Source: Collimonas sp. OK412 (GTDB lineage: Bacteria; Pseudomonadota; Gammaproteobacteria; Burkholderiales; Burkholderiaceae_D). Taken from it: DNA of 64,000 bases. Under the pieces are notes generated by a model. The model saw only the letters and a program-made list of their open reading frames with translations, did no database searches and was not told where the DNA came from. The translations under genes were made by a program, and so were the position numbers. The stretch spans positions 25,437 to 89,436 of the forward strand of contig NZ_FOLC01000020.1 of NCBI RefSeq assembly GCF_900112135.1, written 5' to 3'. Below, piece after piece: positions 18,329 through 28,728 of the stretch (within the stretch, counting starts at the first letter, position 1; each line of letters opens with the position of its first letter).

Positions 18329-18399
18329 CCGTCATTCCCGCTTACGCGGGAATCCATTCTAGTCAGCAACCTGGATCCCCGCGTTCGCGGGGATGACGG
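18329..18399. repeat. REPIN-like inverted pair of palindromes between nuoJ and nuoI
   Basis: Two related hairpins face each other: TTCCCGC/GCGGGAA with a TTAC loop at 18335-18352, and ATCCCCGC/GCGGGGAT with a GTTC loop at 18375-18394. Together with flanking CCGTCAT and ATGACGG they form one 71-base imperfect palindrome. This is the layout of a REP doublet (REPIN). It widens the nuoI-nuoJ gap to 134 bases. Confidence 0.85.
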
Positions 18400-18406
18400 C
18401 AATTGG

Positions 18407-18895
18407 TTAGCGGTATGCAGCATCCGCAGCACGCGCCGCGGCAATCTCGGGTTCGTAGCGATCCCCCACGGCCAGCAGCATTTCCTTGGTGTAGTACAGG
18501 TCGCCGCGCTTTTCACCGTGGTATTCCAGAATGTGGGTCTCGACGATCGAATCGACCGGGCAAGACTCTTCGCAGAAACCGCAGAAAATGCATTTGGTCA
18601 GGTCGATGTCGTAACGCGTGGTGCGGCGCGAACCGTCGGCACGCTGCTCCGACTCGATCGTGATCGCCATTGCCGGGCAAACCGCTTCGCACAGTTTGCA
18701 GGCGATGCAGCGCTCTTCGCCGTTCGGATAACGGCGCAGCGCGTGCAGGCCGCGGAAACGCGGCGATTGCGGCGTCTTCTCTTCCGGGAACAGCACCGTA
18801 ATCTTGCGGGCGAACAGGTAGCGGCCGGTCAGCCGCAACCCTTTGAGCAACTCCAGCAGCATCAGACTGCCGAAAAAATCCTTGATGGCTTCCAT
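18407..18895 (-). CDS. nuoI: NADH-quinone oxidoreductase subunit I
   Basis: A 162-residue ferredoxin-like subunit carrying the two 4Fe-4S clusters N6a and N6b of complex I. Both motifs are intact: [12 protein letters not shown] and [12 protein letters not shown]. An N-terminal amphipathic region anchors it near NuoH. ATG 18895 (MEAIKDFFG) was chosen because it starts the conserved part; the open frame upstream to 18955 crosses the gap to nuoH and has no family match. Confidence 0.96.
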   Translation of the reverse strand: MEAIKDFFGSLMLLELLKGLRLTGRYLFARKITVLFPEEKTPQSPRFRGLHALRRYPNGEERCIACKLCEAVCPAMAITIESEQRADGSRRTTRYDIDLTKCIFCGFCEESCPVDSIVETHILEYHGEKRGDLYYTKEMLLAVGDRYEPEIAAARAADAAYR

Positions 18896-18911
18896 TTTCA
18901 CTAACCTTCCA

Positions 18912-19979
18912 TTACTTCCAGATATTCCATGGACTTTGAATCCAGGCAGCGACAATCACCAGGTAGGCGAGAATCAAGGGGATGAACACTTTCCAGCCGA
19001 GACGCATGATCTGGTCATAGCGATAACGCGGGAACGAGGCACGCACCCAGATAAACACCGACAGCATGAAGAAGGTCTTGGCGCCGAGCCAGATCCAGCC
19101 CGGGATCCAGTCCAGCATCGCCAGCGGCGAAGCCCAGCCGCCCATGAACAGCAGCGTGGTCAGAATCGAGACCAGGATCATGTTGGCGTATTCGGCCAGG
19201 AAGAACATCGCGAACGACATGCCCGAGTATTCGATCATGTGGCCGGCAACGATTTCCGATTCGCCTTCCACCACGTCGAACGGATGACGGTTGGTTTCAG
19301 CGATGCCCGAGATAAAGTAAATCAGGAACACCGGCAGCAGGGACAGCCAGTTCCACGACAGGAAACCGACGCCGTGGTCGTAGAAGTAGCCCTTGCTTTG
19401 CGCCATCACGATATCGATCAGGTTCAGGCTGCCGGACACCATCAGCACGATGACCAGCGCAAAACCCATGGCAATCTCGTAGGACACCATCTGCGCCGAA
19501 GCGCGCATCGCGCCGAGGAAAGCGTACTTGGAGTTGGATGCCCAGCCGGCGATGATCACGCCGTAGACTTCCATCGAAGTGATCGCCATCACGAACAGCA
19601 GGCCGGCGTTGACGTTGGCCAGCACGGTTTCCGGACCGAACGGCACCACTGCCCAGGCGGCCAGCGCCGGCATGATGGTCATGATCGGGGCAATGAAGAA
19701 CAGTACCTTGTTGGCGCGCGCCGGCAGCGTGACTTCCTTCAGCAGCAGCTTGAGGGCGTCAGCGATAGGTTGCAGCAAACCAGCCGGGCCGACGCGGTTA
19801 GGGCCGAGGCGGATATGCATCCAGCCGATCAGCTTGCGTTCCCAGTAAGTCATGTAGGCCACGCACAACAGCAGCGGCACGACTACGACGATGATCTTGA
19901 TCAGGTTCCAGACCAGCGGCCAGATGAAGCCGAACCAGTCGGCGCCGGTGGCATTGATGGCGGCGATGAAGTGATCCAT
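18912..19979 (-). CDS. nuoH: NADH-quinone oxidoreductase subunit H
   Basis: A 355-residue, eight-helix membrane subunit that forms the quinone channel with NuoB and NuoD. Diagnostic segments are [40 protein letters not shown], the acidic [20 protein letters not shown] and the C-terminal [17 protein letters not shown]. The start overlaps the nuoG stop (ATGATG; 19979 or 19982), so the two are translationally coupled. The quinone and rotenone site loops are complete. Confidence 0.96.
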   Translation of the reverse strand: MDHFIAAINATGADWFGFIWPLVWNLIKIIVVVVPLLLCVAYMTYWERKLIGWMHIRLGPNRVGPAGLLQPIADALKLLLKEVTLPARANKVLFFIAPIMTIMPALAAWAVVPFGPETVLANVNAGLLFVMAITSMEVYGVIIAGWASNSKYAFLGAMRASAQMVSYEIAMGFALVIVLMVSGSLNLIDIVMAQSKGYFYDHGVGFLSWNWLSLLPVFLIYFISGIAETNRHPFDVVEGESEIVAGHMIEYSGMSFAMFFLAEYANMILVSILTTLLFMGGWASPLAMLDWIPGWIWLGAKTFFMLSVFIWVRASFPRYRYDQIMRLGWKVFIPLILAYLVIVAAWIQSPWNIWK

Positions 19980-22321
19980 CATGCTTTCTCCACTACGATA
20001 GAACCAAACATTCCGCCCAGGGCCGAGGTCGAGGCATGCGCAGCGGCTACCCGCACCACATTTTCCGGCAGCGCAGGATCGATCGCCGCTGTCAGTGCAG
20101 CAGCGCCCTGCCCTTGTTTGAGATTGACGCGATCGCCGGCAGCGATACCCAGTTTTGCAGCCAGTGCAGCCGACAGCCATGCCCGCGGCGCCTGGCCGTC
20201 AACGGTTTCCTGCAGCGAAACCGCGCGGCGCACTACCGCGTCGCCAAAATAGATAGGCACATCGGCGATGCGCTCCAGCGCGCCGTTGGCGGCTTGGGCC
20301 GCAGCCTGTGGAGCCAGGTCGCCGAAGTTGTTCAGGCGTGCGGCCAGGTTTGCTTCGGCGACTTCGCCGGTACCCAGCACTTCATCGCGGATCGCTTCGG
20401 AAGTATCGTAGTCAAAACCAGGCAAGCCCAGCAGGTTGCCCAGCACACGCAGCACCTTCCATGCCGGACGGGCATCGCCCATTGGGCGGACGGTGCCGTT
20501 AAAGCTTTGGGCGCGGCCTTCGCAGTTGACGAAAGTGCCGGAGGTTTCGGTGAACGGCGCGATCGGCAGCAGCACGTCGGAGTATTCAGCACCGTGCTTA
20601 TACGCCGACAGGGTCACAACCATCTCGGCTTGCTTCAGCGCTGCAACTGCCGTTTGCGGGTCGAAACTGTCCAGCTCCGGTTCGGCGTTCAGCAGCACAT
20701 ACGCTTTGTGCGGCTGCGCGAAAATCTGTTGTGCGTTACGGCCCTTGCCCGCTGCAGGCAGGGCGTTGGCCCAGTAGCCGCCGACGGTGTTGCCGGCTTC
20801 GGTCAGGTAACCGAACTTCGTGCCGGCCTGCTCTGCGATCCACTGCGCCACTGCGTGCAGTTGCGAAGCTTGCGGATGCTGTGCGGCAGCGTTGCCCAGC
20901 AATACTGCCTTGGATTCGCCGGACAGCAGGCTGGCGGCGGTTTGCTTGGCTTCAGCCGACACTTCGGCATTTTCGAAACCGGCAGGCGCGGCCACGCCCT
21001 TGGCTTGCGCCACGGCGGCGGCCACCTGTCCCAGCGCCGACAGCCAGGCCGACGGCGCCACGATCATCTTGTTGGCGACCGGCATCAGCAGGTCATCGTC
21101 GGTGGCATGCAGGATGCTCAGCTTGGCGCCGCGCTTGATACCCAGGCGCAGCCGTGCCGACAGCAGCGGATGATCCTTGCGCAGGAACGAGCCGATGATG
21201 AAAGTGCGGTCCAGCTGTGCGAATTCGTTGATCGACATGCCCAGCCATGGCATGACTTTGCCATCCAGTGCGAAGTCTGACTGGCGCAGGCGGAAATCGA
21301 TGTTTTCCGAACCCAGGCCGCGCGTCACTTTTTGCAGCAGCGACAATTCTTCCAGCGTCGAATACGGTGTGCCGACGGCAGCGATGGCGTCAGCGCCATG
21401 CTCATGGCGGATGTTGCGCAGGCCGTGCGCCACATATTCCAGCGCGGTTTGCCATTCCACTTCCTGCCACTTGCCGTCCTGCTTCAGCATCGGCCTGGTC
21501 AGGCGCTCGTCGCTGTTCAGGCCTTCATAGGCGAAGCGATCCTTGTCTGACAGCCAGCATTCGTTGACGTCGTTGTTTTCCAGCGGCAGCACGCGCATCA
21601 CCTTGCCGGACTTGACTTGCACCACCAGGTTGGCGCCCAGGCCGTCATGCGGGCTGACCGATTTGCGGCGCGACAATTCCCAGGTACGGGCGCTGTAGCG
21701 GAAAGGCTTGGATGTCAGCGCGCCGACCGGGCACAGGTCGATCATGTTGCCCGACAATTCTGAATTGACAGTCTTGCCGACGAACGTGGTGATCTCCGAG
21801 TGTTCGCCGCGGCCGACCATGCCGAACTCCATCACGCCGGCGATTTCCTGGCCGAAGCGGACGCAACGCGTGCATTGGATGCAACGGCTCATTTCCTGCA
21901 TCGAGATCAGCGGACCGGCGTCTTTCGGCGCCACGACACGCTTCTCTTCTTCGTAGCGGGAAGACGATTTGCCGTAGCCGACCGCCAGGTCCTGCAACTG
22001 GCATTCTCCGCCCTGGTCGCAGATCGGGCAATCCAGGGGATGGTTAATCAGCAGGAATTCCATCACGCTCTTTTGCGCGGTGGTGGCCTTTTCGCTGGCG
22101 GTGCGCACGATCATGCCGGCAGTCACCGGCGTGGCGCAGGCCGGCAGCGCCTTCGGCGCTTTTTCCACCTCGACCAGGCACATGCGGCAGTTGGCCGCGA
22201 TGGAGAGTTTTTTGTGATAGCAGAAGTGTGGAATGTAAGTGCCAATCTTGTTGGCAGCATCCATTACCATGCTGCCCTCCTGGACTTCCACTTTCTTGCC
22301 GTCTATTTCGATTTCAACCAT
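19979..22321 (-). CDS. nuoG: NADH-quinone oxidoreductase subunit G
   Basis: A 780-residue Fe-S subunit of the hydrophilic arm. The N terminus has the 2Fe-2S ligands ([17 protein letters not shown]), then the His-Cys3 cluster ([19 protein letters not shown]) and a 4Fe-4S ferredoxin site ([11 protein letters not shown]). The rest is a molybdopterin-oxidoreductase-like domain without cofactor. Residues from 580 on are less conserved, as in the family. It passes electrons from NuoF to NuoI. It overlaps nuoH and follows nuoF by 48 bases. Confidence 0.95.
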   Translation of the reverse strand: MVEIEIDGKKVEVQEGSMVMDAANKIGTYIPHFCYHKKLSIAANCRMCLVEVEKAPKALPACATPVTAGMIVRTASEKATTAQKSVMEFLLINHPLDCPICDQGGECQLQDLAVGYGKSSSRYEEEKRVVAPKDAGPLISMQEMSRCIQCTRCVRFGQEIAGVMEFGMVGRGEHSEITTFVGKTVNSELSGNMIDLCPVGALTSKPFRYSARTWELSRRKSVSPHDGLGANLVVQVKSGKVMRVLPLENNDVNECWLSDKDRFAYEGLNSDERLTRPMLKQDGKWQEVEWQTALEYVAHGLRNIRHEHGADAIAAVGTPYSTLEELSLLQKVTRGLGSENIDFRLRQSDFALDGKVMPWLGMSINEFAQLDRTFIIGSFLRKDHPLLSARLRLGIKRGAKLSILHATDDDLLMPVANKMIVAPSAWLSALGQVAAAVAQAKGVAAPAGFENAEVSAEAKQTAASLLSGESKAVLLGNAAAQHPQASQLHAVAQWIAEQAGTKFGYLTEAGNTVGGYWANALPAAGKGRNAQQIFAQPHKAYVLLNAEPELDSFDPQTAVAALKQAEMVVTLSAYKHGAEYSDVLLPIAPFTETSGTFVNCEGRAQSFNGTVRPMGDARPAWKVLRVLGNLLGLPGFDYDTSEAIRDEVLGTGEVAEANLAARLNNFGDLAPQAAAQAANGALERIADVPIYFGDAVVRRAVSLQETVDGQAPRAWLSAALAAKLGIAAGDRVNLKQGQGAAALTAAIDPALPENVVRVAAAHASTSALGGMFGSIVVEKA

Positions 22322-22369
22322 GGCTTTTGCTTTTCTTGCCTAAGTGTTTTGCACGCTGCTTGCGCAGGC

Positions 22370-23665
22370 TTAAACGTATGCCGGCACCAAGCAATGCTTA
22401 TGCTCGATGTGATATTCAAATTCTTCGCGATAATTCTTCAGGAAGCCGCGCACCGGCATCGCCGCAGCATCGCCGAGCGCACAGATGGTGCGGCCCATGA
22501 TGTTGCCCGCTACCGTATCCAGCAGGTCCATGTCTTCCGGGCGGCCGTGGCCGGTTTCAATCCGGTGCACCAGGCGATACAGCCAGCCTGTGCCTTCGCG
22601 GCATGGCGTGCACTGGCCGCAGGATTCTTCAAAGTAGAAGTAGGACAGGCGCAGCAGCGACTTCACCATGCAGCGCGTTTCATCCATCACGATCACGGCG
22701 CCCGAACCGAGCATGGAGCCAGCCTTGGCGATCGAATCGTAATCGAGGTCGGTGTCCATCATGACGTCGCCCTTGATCACCGGCGCGGATGAACCGCCGG
22801 GGATCACGGCCTTGATCTTCTTGCCGCCGCGCATGCCGCCGGCCAGCTCCATCAGCTTGGCGAACGGCGTGCCCAGCGGCACTTCGTAGTTGCCCGGCTT
22901 TTCGACGTCGCCAGAGATCGAGAAAATCTTGGTGCCGCCGTTGTTTGGCTTGCCGAGTTCCAGGTAGGCTGCGCCGCCCATGTTCAGCAGGAACGGCACG
23001 GCCGCGAAGGTCTCGGTATTGTTGATCGTGGTCGGCTTGCCATACAGGCCGAAGCTGGCAGGGAAAGGCGGCTTGAAGCGCGGCTGCCCTTTCTTGCCTT
23101 CCAGCGATTCCAGCAAGGCGGTTTCTTCGCCGCAGATATATGCGCCGTAGCCGTGGAATGCATGCAGCTGGAAGTTGAATTCGCTGCCGAAAATCTTGTC
23201 GCCCAAGGCGCCCGCGGCACGCGCCTCGTCCAGCGCTTCTTCAAAGCGTTCGTAGCCGGACCAGATTTCACCGTGGATGTAGTTGTAGCCGACCGAAATG
23301 CCCATGGCGTAAGCGCCGATGGCCATGCCTTCAATCAGCGAATGCGGATTGTAGCGGATGATGTCGCGGTCCTTGAATGTGCCAGGCTCGCCTTCGTCGG
23401 TATTGCAGACCAGGTACTTCTGCCCCGGGAACTGGCGCGGCATGAAGCTCCACTTCAGGCCGGTCGGGAAACCGGCGCCGCCGCGGCCGCGCAGCGAACC
23501 GGCCTTCAGTTCGGCGATGACTTGTTCCGGGGTAATGCCTTCGGAGAGGATGCGCTTGAGGGCGGTATAGCCGCCGCGCTTGACGTAATCGGCGTAGTGC
23601 CAGTTGTCGCCATCCAGGTTGGCCAGGATCAGCGGATTGATATGACGGTTGTGCAGGCTGGTCAT
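22370..23665 (-). CDS. nuoF: NADH-quinone oxidoreductase subunit F
   Basis: The 431-residue flavin subunit of complex I, which oxidises NADH with FMN and carries the N3 4Fe-4S cluster. Visible are the NADH/FMN glycine-rich [33 protein letters not shown] region (here [16 protein letters not shown]) and the cluster ligands [12 protein letters not shown] with a distal Cys ([14 protein letters not shown]). Its ATG overlaps the nuoE stop (ATGA), which marks tight coupling. Length and sequence are standard. Confidence 0.96.
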   Translation of the reverse strand: MTSLHNRHINPLILANLDGDNWHYADYVKRGGYTALKRILSEGITPEQVIAELKAGSLRGRGGAGFPTGLKWSFMPRQFPGQKYLVCNTDEGEPGTFKDRDIIRYNPHSLIEGMAIGAYAMGISVGYNYIHGEIWSGYERFEEALDEARAAGALGDKIFGSEFNFQLHAFHGYGAYICGEETALLESLEGKKGQPRFKPPFPASFGLYGKPTTINNTETFAAVPFLLNMGGAAYLELGKPNNGGTKIFSISGDVEKPGNYEVPLGTPFAKLMELAGGMRGGKKIKAVIPGGSSAPVIKGDVMMDTDLDYDSIAKAGSMLGSGAVIVMDETRCMVKSLLRLSYFYFEESCGQCTPCREGTGWLYRLVHRIETGHGRPEDMDLLDTVAGNIMGRTICALGDAAAMPVRGFLKNYREEFEYHIEHKHCLVPAYV

Positions 23666-24153
23666 TTCGGGGCTACCTCGCTGAGTTCCTTGAGCAAGCC
23701 GTCAATCTTTTCGTTCGACATCCAGCTGCACATGCGTTTGTTATTGACCAGCAGCACCGGCGCATCGCCGCAAGCTCCCATGCACTCGCCTTCAATCAGC
23801 GTGAACTGGCCGTCTGCGGTGGTTTCGCGGAAATCGATGCCGAGCTTGTGCTTCAGATGCTCCGCCGCCCGATCGCCGCCGGACAACTGGCATGGCAGAT
23901 TGGTGCAGATGCTGATCTTGTGCTTGCCGACCGGCTTGGTGTTGTACATATTGTAAAAGGTCGCGACTTCCTGCACCGCGATGGCCGGCATGCCCAGGTA
24001 GTCAGCGACATCCTGCATGGTTTCCGGCGCCAGCCAGCCCTTTTCATCCTGCGCAATCGCCAGCGCAGCCATCACCGCCGACTGTTTCTGGTCGGCGGGA
24101 AATTTCGCTACTTCGCGATCGATTTTTTTGTATGTATCTTGACTTAACAACAT
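23662..24153 (-). CDS. nuoE: NADH-quinone oxidoreductase subunit E
   Basis: The 163-residue thioredoxin-like subunit with the N1a 2Fe-2S cluster. Ligands are CTNLPC and [10 protein letters not shown]. It works with NuoF in the NADH dehydrogenase module. ATG 24153 ([10 protein letters not shown]) fits the family start. The frame stays open upstream to 24291 and would encode a YYQRS repeat from the minisatellite in the nuoD-nuoE gap; this extension has no counterpart in the family and was rejected as coding. Confidence 0.95.
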   Translation of the reverse strand: MLLSQDTYKKIDREVAKFPADQKQSAVMAALAIAQDEKGWLAPETMQDVADYLGMPAIAVQEVATFYNMYNTKPVGKHKISICTNLPCQLSGGDRAAEHLKHKLGIDFRETTADGQFTLIEGECMGACGDAPVLLVNNKRMCSWMSNEKIDGLLKELSEVAPK

Positions 24154-24195
24154 GTGTTGGCCATTCGTGCGCGATGTTTTGCGCGAGTAGTTAAA

Positions 24196-24299
24196 TTGGT
24201 AATAACTGCGTTGGTAATAACTGCGTTGGTAATAACTGCGTTGGTAATAACTGCGTTGGTAATAACTGCGTTCGCGAAAACTGCGTGGCAATGACTGCT
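24196..24299. repeat. 15-bp minisatellite in the nuoD-nuoE gap
   Basis: Five perfect head-to-tail copies of TTGGTAATAACTGCG occupy 24196-24270. Degenerate copies follow at 24271-24285 (TTCGCGAAAACTGCG) and 24286-24299. The array lies in the 176-base gap between nuoD and nuoE, in the transcribed operon. A 15-base unit keeps reading frame when copy number changes. Confidence 0.95.
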
Positions 24300-24329
24300 T
24301 GGCAACAACAGCAATTGATAACGACAGCC

Positions 24330-25583
24330 TTAACGGTCGATCTCACCGAACACGATATCCTGCGTACCGATGATGGTGACGGCATCGGCGATCATGTGGC
24401 CCTTGGCCATTTCGTTCAAACCTTGCAGGTGCGGGAAGCCAGGCGCGCGGATTTTCAGGCGGTAAGGCTTGTTGGCGCCGTCCGATACCAGGTACACCCC
24501 GAACTCGCCTTTCGGATGCTCCACCGCTGCATACGCTTCGCCCGGCGGCACATGGAAACCTTCCGTGAAGAGCTTGAAGTGATGGATCAGCTCTTCCATG
24601 TTCGATTTCATGTCGATCCGCGACGAAGGCGCAACCTTGTGGTTGGTCGTCATCACAGGACCGCCGTTGTTGCGCAGCCATTCTACGCATTGCTTGATGA
24701 TCCGGTTGGACTGGCGCATTTCTTCCACCCGCACCAGATAACGGTCGTAGCAATCGCCGTTCTTGCCGACCGGGATGTCGAAGTCCAGCAAGTCGTACAC
24801 TTCGTACGGCTGCTTCTTGCGCAAATCCCATTCGACGCCTGAACCGCGCAGCATCGGGCCGGTAAAGCCCATCGCCTTGGCGCGCTCCGGCGACACCACG
24901 CCGATGCCGACCAGGCGCTGTTTCCAGATGCGGTTGTCGGTCAGCAGGGTTTCGTACTCATCCACGTATTTCGGGAAGCGCACGGTGAAATCTTCGATGA
25001 AGTCCAGCAGCGAACCCTGGCGGTTTTCATTCAGGGCGCTGATCGCCTTGGCGTTGCGCACCAGCGATGCCTTGTGCTGCGGCATGGTGTCCGGCAGGTC
25101 GCGGTAAACGCCGCCCGGACGATAATAGGCAGCGTGCATGCGGGCGCCGGAAACGGCTTCGTAGCAGTCCATCAGGTCTTCGCGTTCGCGGAATGCGTAC
25201 AGCAGCACCGCCATCGCGCCGACGTCGAGCGCATGCGCGCCGATCCACATCAGGTGGTTCAGCAGGCGCGTGATTTCGTCGAACATGACGCGGATGTACT
25301 GCGCGCGCAGCGGCACTTCGAGGCCCAGCAGGCGCTCGATCGCCATCACGTAGCCGTGCTCGTTGCACATCATCGACACGTAGTCGAGGCGATCCATGTA
25401 AGGCACTGACTGCAGGTAGGTTTTCTGTTCCGCCAGCTTTTCGGTGCCGCGATGCAGCAGGCCGATATGCGGGTCGGCACGCTGGATCACTTCACCGTCC
25501 AGCTCCAGCACCAGGCGCAAAACGCCGTGTGCGGCCGGATGCTGCGGGCCGAAGTTCAGCGTGTAGTTCTTGATTTCTGCCAT
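24330..25583 (-). CDS. nuoD: NADH-quinone oxidoreductase subunit D
   Basis: The 417-residue 49-kDa-type subunit, derived from the large subunit of NiFe hydrogenases, which forms the quinone site with NuoB. Visible are [13 protein letters not shown] at the N terminus with the quinone-site His, [16 protein letters not shown] and [13 protein letters not shown]. The end [20 protein letters not shown] and DIVFGEIDR is typical. It overlaps nuoC by TAATG and is followed by the minisatellite gap before nuoE. Confidence 0.96.
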   Translation of the reverse strand: MAEIKNYTLNFGPQHPAAHGVLRLVLELDGEVIQRADPHIGLLHRGTEKLAEQKTYLQSVPYMDRLDYVSMMCNEHGYVMAIERLLGLEVPLRAQYIRVMFDEITRLLNHLMWIGAHALDVGAMAVLLYAFREREDLMDCYEAVSGARMHAAYYRPGGVYRDLPDTMPQHKASLVRNAKAISALNENRQGSLLDFIEDFTVRFPKYVDEYETLLTDNRIWKQRLVGIGVVSPERAKAMGFTGPMLRGSGVEWDLRKKQPYEVYDLLDFDIPVGKNGDCYDRYLVRVEEMRQSNRIIKQCVEWLRNNGGPVMTTNHKVAPSSRIDMKSNMEELIHHFKLFTEGFHVPPGEAYAAVEHPKGEFGVYLVSDGANKPYRLKIRAPGFPHLQGLNEMAKGHMIADAVTIIGTQDIVFGEIDR

Positions 25584-26179
25584 TATTTGATCCCGTAATG
25601 TTCTTCACGAATCACCCGCGGCGTGATTTCGCGCGGATCGATCGTTACGGGTTGATAAATTACGCGTTTTTGTTCAGCGTCGTAGCGCATCTCGACATAA
25701 CCCGAGACCGGGAAATCCTTGCGGAACGGATGGCCGATGAAGCCATAGTCGGTCAGGATGCGGCGCAAGTCGTTGTGGCCTTCGAACAGGATGCCGAAGA
25801 AGTCGAATGCTTCGCGCTCGTACCAGTTGGCCGACGGCCAGATATCGGTCAGCGAAGCCAGCAGCGGCATTTCGTCGTCCGGCGCGAACACGCGCACCCG
25901 CAGGCGCCAGTTGTGCTCTATCGACAACAGATGGGAAACCGCCGCAAAACGGGCGCCGTCCCAGGCGCCGTCGCCATAGGTCGAATAATCGACGCCGCAC
26001 AGGTCGATCAGTTCTTCAAAACGGGTATCGGCGTGGTCGCGCAGCACGCGCATCGCCGACAGGTAGTTCGCAGCCTTGACCACGATCGTGATCTCGCCGA
26101 AGGCCACGGCCAGGCTTTGGAGGTCGTCGCCAAGCGCATTGCGCACGGCGGCTTCCAGGTTTTCCAGTTTGGTCGTCAT
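25583..26179 (-). CDS. nuoC: NADH-quinone oxidoreductase subunit C
   Basis: A 198-residue 30-kDa-type subunit of the hydrophilic arm. The family motif [24 protein letters not shown] is present, as is [18 protein letters not shown]. It is separate from NuoD, not fused as in enterobacteria. It overlaps nuoD at TAATG and follows nuoB by 9 bases. Confidence 0.96.
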   Translation of the reverse strand: MTTKLENLEAAVRNALGDDLQSLAVAFGEITIVVKAANYLSAMRVLRDHADTRFEELIDLCGVDYSTYGDGAWDGARFAAVSHLLSIEHNWRLRVRVFAPDDEMPLLASLTDIWPSANWYEREAFDFFGILFEGHNDLRRILTDYGFIGHPFRKDFPVSGYVEMRYDAEQKRVIYQPVTIDPREITPRVIREEHYGIK

Positions 26180-26188
26180 GGTGCTCTC

Positions 26189-26665
26189 TTAGCGCGCAAT
26201 CGTATTGGTGCGGCGAATCTTGTTTTGCAGCTGGATGATGCCATACAGCAGCGCTTCCGCGGTCGGCGGGCAGCCCGGCACGTAAATGTCGACCGGCACG
26301 ATGCGGTCGCAGCCGCGCACCACCGAATACGAGTAGTGATAGTAGCCGCCGCCGTTAGCGCAGGAACCCATGGAAATCACCCAGCGCGGCTCCGGCATCT
26401 GGTCGTACACCTTGCGCAAGGCCGGCGCCATCTTGTTGCACAGCGTGCCGGCCACGATCATCACGTCAGACTGACGCGGCGACGGCCGGAAGATTACGCC
26501 AAAACGGTCCATGTCGTAGCGCGAGGCGCCGGCATGCATCATTTCGACGGCGCAGCAGGCCAGGCCGAAAGTCATCGGCCACAGCGAGCCGGTGCGGGTC
26601 CAGTTGATCAGTTTGTCAGCAGTAGTAGTGACAAAACCTTCGTTCAATACACCTTCAATAGACAT
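26189..26665 (-). CDS. nuoB: NADH-quinone oxidoreductase subunit B
   Basis: The 158-residue PSST-type subunit carrying the N2 4Fe-4S cluster that reduces quinone. The adjacent Cys pair is in [13 protein letters not shown], with other ligands in [20 protein letters not shown] and [13 protein letters not shown]. It lies between nuoA (3-base gap) and nuoC. It is full length. Confidence 0.97.
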   Translation of the reverse strand: MSIEGVLNEGFVTTTADKLINWTRTGSLWPMTFGLACCAVEMMHAGASRYDMDRFGVIFRPSPRQSDVMIVAGTLCNKMAPALRKVYDQMPEPRWVISMGSCANGGGYYHYSYSVVRGCDRIVPVDIYVPGCPPTAEALLYGIIQLQNKIRRTNTIAR

Positions 26666-26668
26666 GGC

Positions 26669-27028
26669 TTACTCCCAATCCAGAGCGCCGCGTTTCCAGA
26701 TGTACCAGAAGCCCACCACGAATTCGGCGATAAACACCATCATCGTGACAAAGCCCTGCCAACCGAGGTCGCGCATGGCAACCCCCCACGGGAAGAAAAA
26801 TGCGGTTTCCAGATCGAACAAAATGAACAAAATGGCGACAAGGTAATAACGCACATCGAACTTCATGCGCGCGTCTTCGAATGCTTCAAAACCGCATTCG
26901 TATGGAGAAGTTTTTTGGGAATCAGGCCGGTGCGGCCCAAGTATGCGACCCAGCAGTTGCGGGGCAATGCCAACCGCGATACCGATCAGGATAAACAGCA
27001 GGACGGGAAAATAATTTTCGAGGTTCAC
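26669..27028 (-). CDS. nuoA: NADH-quinone oxidoreductase subunit A
   Basis: A 119-residue, three-helix membrane subunit of complex I. The conserved loop with a Cys, [20 protein letters not shown], and the acidic helix [14 protein letters not shown] are present. The start is GTG 27028 (MNLENYFPV). It is the first gene of the 14-gene nuo operon, 182 bases after tRNA-Leu, and that leader probably contains the operon promoter or processing site. Confidence 0.95.
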   Translation of the reverse strand: MNLENYFPVLLFILIGIAVGIAPQLLGRILGPHRPDSQKTSPYECGFEAFEDARMKFDVRYYLVAILFILFDLETAFFFPWGVAMRDLGWQGFVTMMVFIAEFVVGFWYIWKRGALDWE

Positions 27029-27209
27029 GTTTTTGCGCCAGTAGTTTGAACAATCGAGGCTACGAGAGAGTTATCCCCTCGCAGCCCCTTTGCAGAATGA
27101 TTTGCCGGTTTGAATGATCAAACCTGACGCCCCCAATCCGGCAAACCACGCCACAAGTTCCTCGACAAAAAGCCAGCGCAGGGGCAACCGTTGCTGGCCT
27201 CATATTCTT
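27029..27209 (-). promoter_or_regulatory. nuo operon leader
   Basis: The 181 bases between tRNA-Leu and nuoA hold a stable hairpin, GGTTTGA/TCAAACC (27107-27124), nested inside an outer CCGGCAAA-type pairing. No clear terminator or promoter core was recognised. It is the leader of complex I mRNA whether transcription starts here or reads through from secG. Confidence 0.4.
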
Positions 27210-27294
27210 TGGTGCCGACGGCGAGACTCGAACTCGCACAGCTTTCGCCACTACCCCCTCAAGATAGCGTGTCTACCAATTTCACCACGTCGGC
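27210..27294 (-). tRNA. tRNA-Leu (anticodon GAG)
   Basis: Read on the minus strand, 85 bases fold as a class II tRNA: acceptor GCCGACG with CGTCGGC, a long D-arm GTGAAATTGGTAGACAC, anticodon stem CTATC/GGTAG with loop TTGAGGG (anticodon GAG), a variable arm TGGC-GAAA-GCT, a T-arm GCGAG/CTCGC and an encoded CCA. It lies between secG and nuoA, a conserved betaproteobacterial position. Confidence 0.95.
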
Positions 27295-27379
27295 ATAAGC
27301 GCGTATTTTAACCTGATTTGGTACTTTTGTTCAATGCACAATCGGATTAAAAGTCAGCAATTTCACTGCGAAAGCAGCC

Positions 27380-27802
27380 TTACTTTGGAATTTGATTCGA
27401 CTGCGCGCTGCCAGTCGATGGCGCCGGCACCGAAGCCGCCGCGCTAGCCGATCCCGAAGCCGCCGCGGAAGCTGCAGCCGGCGCTGCCGATGTCTCTGGA
27501 ATTGCTGCTGCAGGCGCCGAAGCCGCCGGCAGGTTTTCCATCACGCCGCCAGTGACCGCCGAGCGATGATTGCCGAGGTATACCAGCGCCAGTGTCGCGA
27601 TAAAGAAAATCGCTGCCGCCAGGCCGGTCGATTTCGACAGGAAATTCGAAGAGCCGGTGGCGCCGAACAGGCTGCCGGAAGCACCGGAGCCGAAAGCCGC
27701 GCCCATGTCGGCGCCTTTGCCATGCTGCAGCAGCACCAGGCCGATGATCGTCAACGCCGACAACACCTGAACGATGACAATGATGTTAAATACTGTGTTC
27801 AT
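27380..27802 (-). CDS. secG: Preprotein translocase subunit SecG
   Basis: A 140-residue inner-membrane SecYEG component with two helices (about residues 5-25 and 55-73). The conserved cytoplasmic loop GKGADMGAAFGSGASGSLFGATGS is present. The C-terminal half (75-140) is Ala/Pro/Ser-rich, low complexity and common in betaproteobacterial SecG. SecG assists protein export through SecY. It follows tpiA by 49 bases and precedes tRNA-Leu. Confidence 0.95.
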   Translation of the reverse strand: MNTVFNIIVIVQVLSALTIIGLVLLQHGKGADMGAAFGSGASGSLFGATGSSNFLSKSTGLAAAIFFIATLALVYLGNHRSAVTGGVMENLPAASAPAAAIPETSAAPAAASAAASGSASAAASVPAPSTGSAQSNQIPK

Positions 27803-27851
27803 TTAATAGATTTCCAAGGAGAGTTAATGCTTTATTTTTACTAAATCCGAA

Positions 27852-28601
27852 TTACCGGGCTGCAGCGACAATCGCCAGAAAATCAACCGCCTTCAACGCT
27901 GCACCGCCAATCAGGCCGCCGTCTATATCCGGCATGGCCAGCAATTCGGCAGCGTTGTCAGGCTTCATGCTGCCGCCATACAAAATCCTTACTTCAACTG
28001 CCGCTGCGGGATTTTTCCCTGCCAGCTTGGCGCGCAAGGCCGAATGCACATCTTGCGCCATCTGCGGCATCGCCGTCTTGCCGGTGCCGATCGCCCATAC
28101 CGGCTCATACGCAACCACGATCCGGGCCAGGTCGGCCGCATCCAGCATATCCAGCACCGCCGCCAGCTGCCGCCCTACGACTGCATCGGTCTGGCCGGCT
28201 TCGCGCTCAGCCAGCGTCTCGCCGACGCACACGATAGGCACGACACCCGCCTGCAAGGCGCGCAACGCCTTCTGCGCCACCAGCTCATCGCTTTCGGCAT
28301 GATAAGCGCGCCGCTCGGAATGGCCGACGATAACGTACTGACAAGCAAAATCCTGCAACATGCCGACCGCGACTTCGCCGGTATAAGCCCCTGCGACATG
28401 CGCGGAAACATCTTGCGCGCCCCAGGCAATTGCCGATCCTGCAAGCTCGGCCTGGCATTGCGCGAGGTAAGGAGCCGGCGCGCAGACAGCGATGTCGCAA
28501 GCAGGAACAGCCAGCCCAGCCTTGATTTCCGCCAGCAATGCAGCATTGGCAACCAGACTGCCGTTCATTTTCCAGTTACCGGCTACAAGTTTACGACGCA
28601 T
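27852..28601 (-). CDS. tpiA: Triosephosphate isomerase
   Basis: A 249-residue TIM-barrel enzyme interconverting glyceraldehyde 3-phosphate and dihydroxyacetone phosphate. Active-site residues are visible: Lys in GNWKMNG, His in VIVGHSERR and Glu in [11 protein letters not shown]. The phosphate-binding GGSMKPDNA and GGAALKA follow. ATG 28601 ([12 protein letters not shown]) is the family start. It is the first gene of the tpiA-secG pair. Confidence 0.97.
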   Translation of the reverse strand: MRRKLVAGNWKMNGSLVANAALLAEIKAGLAVPACDIAVCAPAPYLAQCQAELAGSAIAWGAQDVSAHVAGAYTGEVAVGMLQDFACQYVIVGHSERRAYHAESDELVAQKALRALQAGVVPIVCVGETLAEREAGQTDAVVGRQLAAVLDMLDAADLARIVVAYEPVWAIGTGKTAMPQMAQDVHSALRAKLAGKNPAAAVEVRILYGGSMKPDNAAELLAMPDIDGGLIGGAALKAVDFLAIVAAAR

Positions 28602-28728
28602 ATTTACCGAGGCCCAAGTTTTCAATAACCCGGCATTCTAACGCTTCGCAGGGAAGGCGGTCAAACCGGCAAGAAATATATGACGGGCGGCATGGGCTCT
28701 GCCGGCGGCCGGTTTTGCCCAGGGAAGC

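Noticed and set aside
24154..24291. N-terminal extension of NuoE with YYQRS repeats
   Set aside because: It arises from the minisatellite reading frame; NuoE family starts at MLLSQ and no RBS supports a start at 24291.
24196..24299. CRISPR-like array
   Set aside because: Units are contiguous 15-bp copies without spacers and there are no cas genes.
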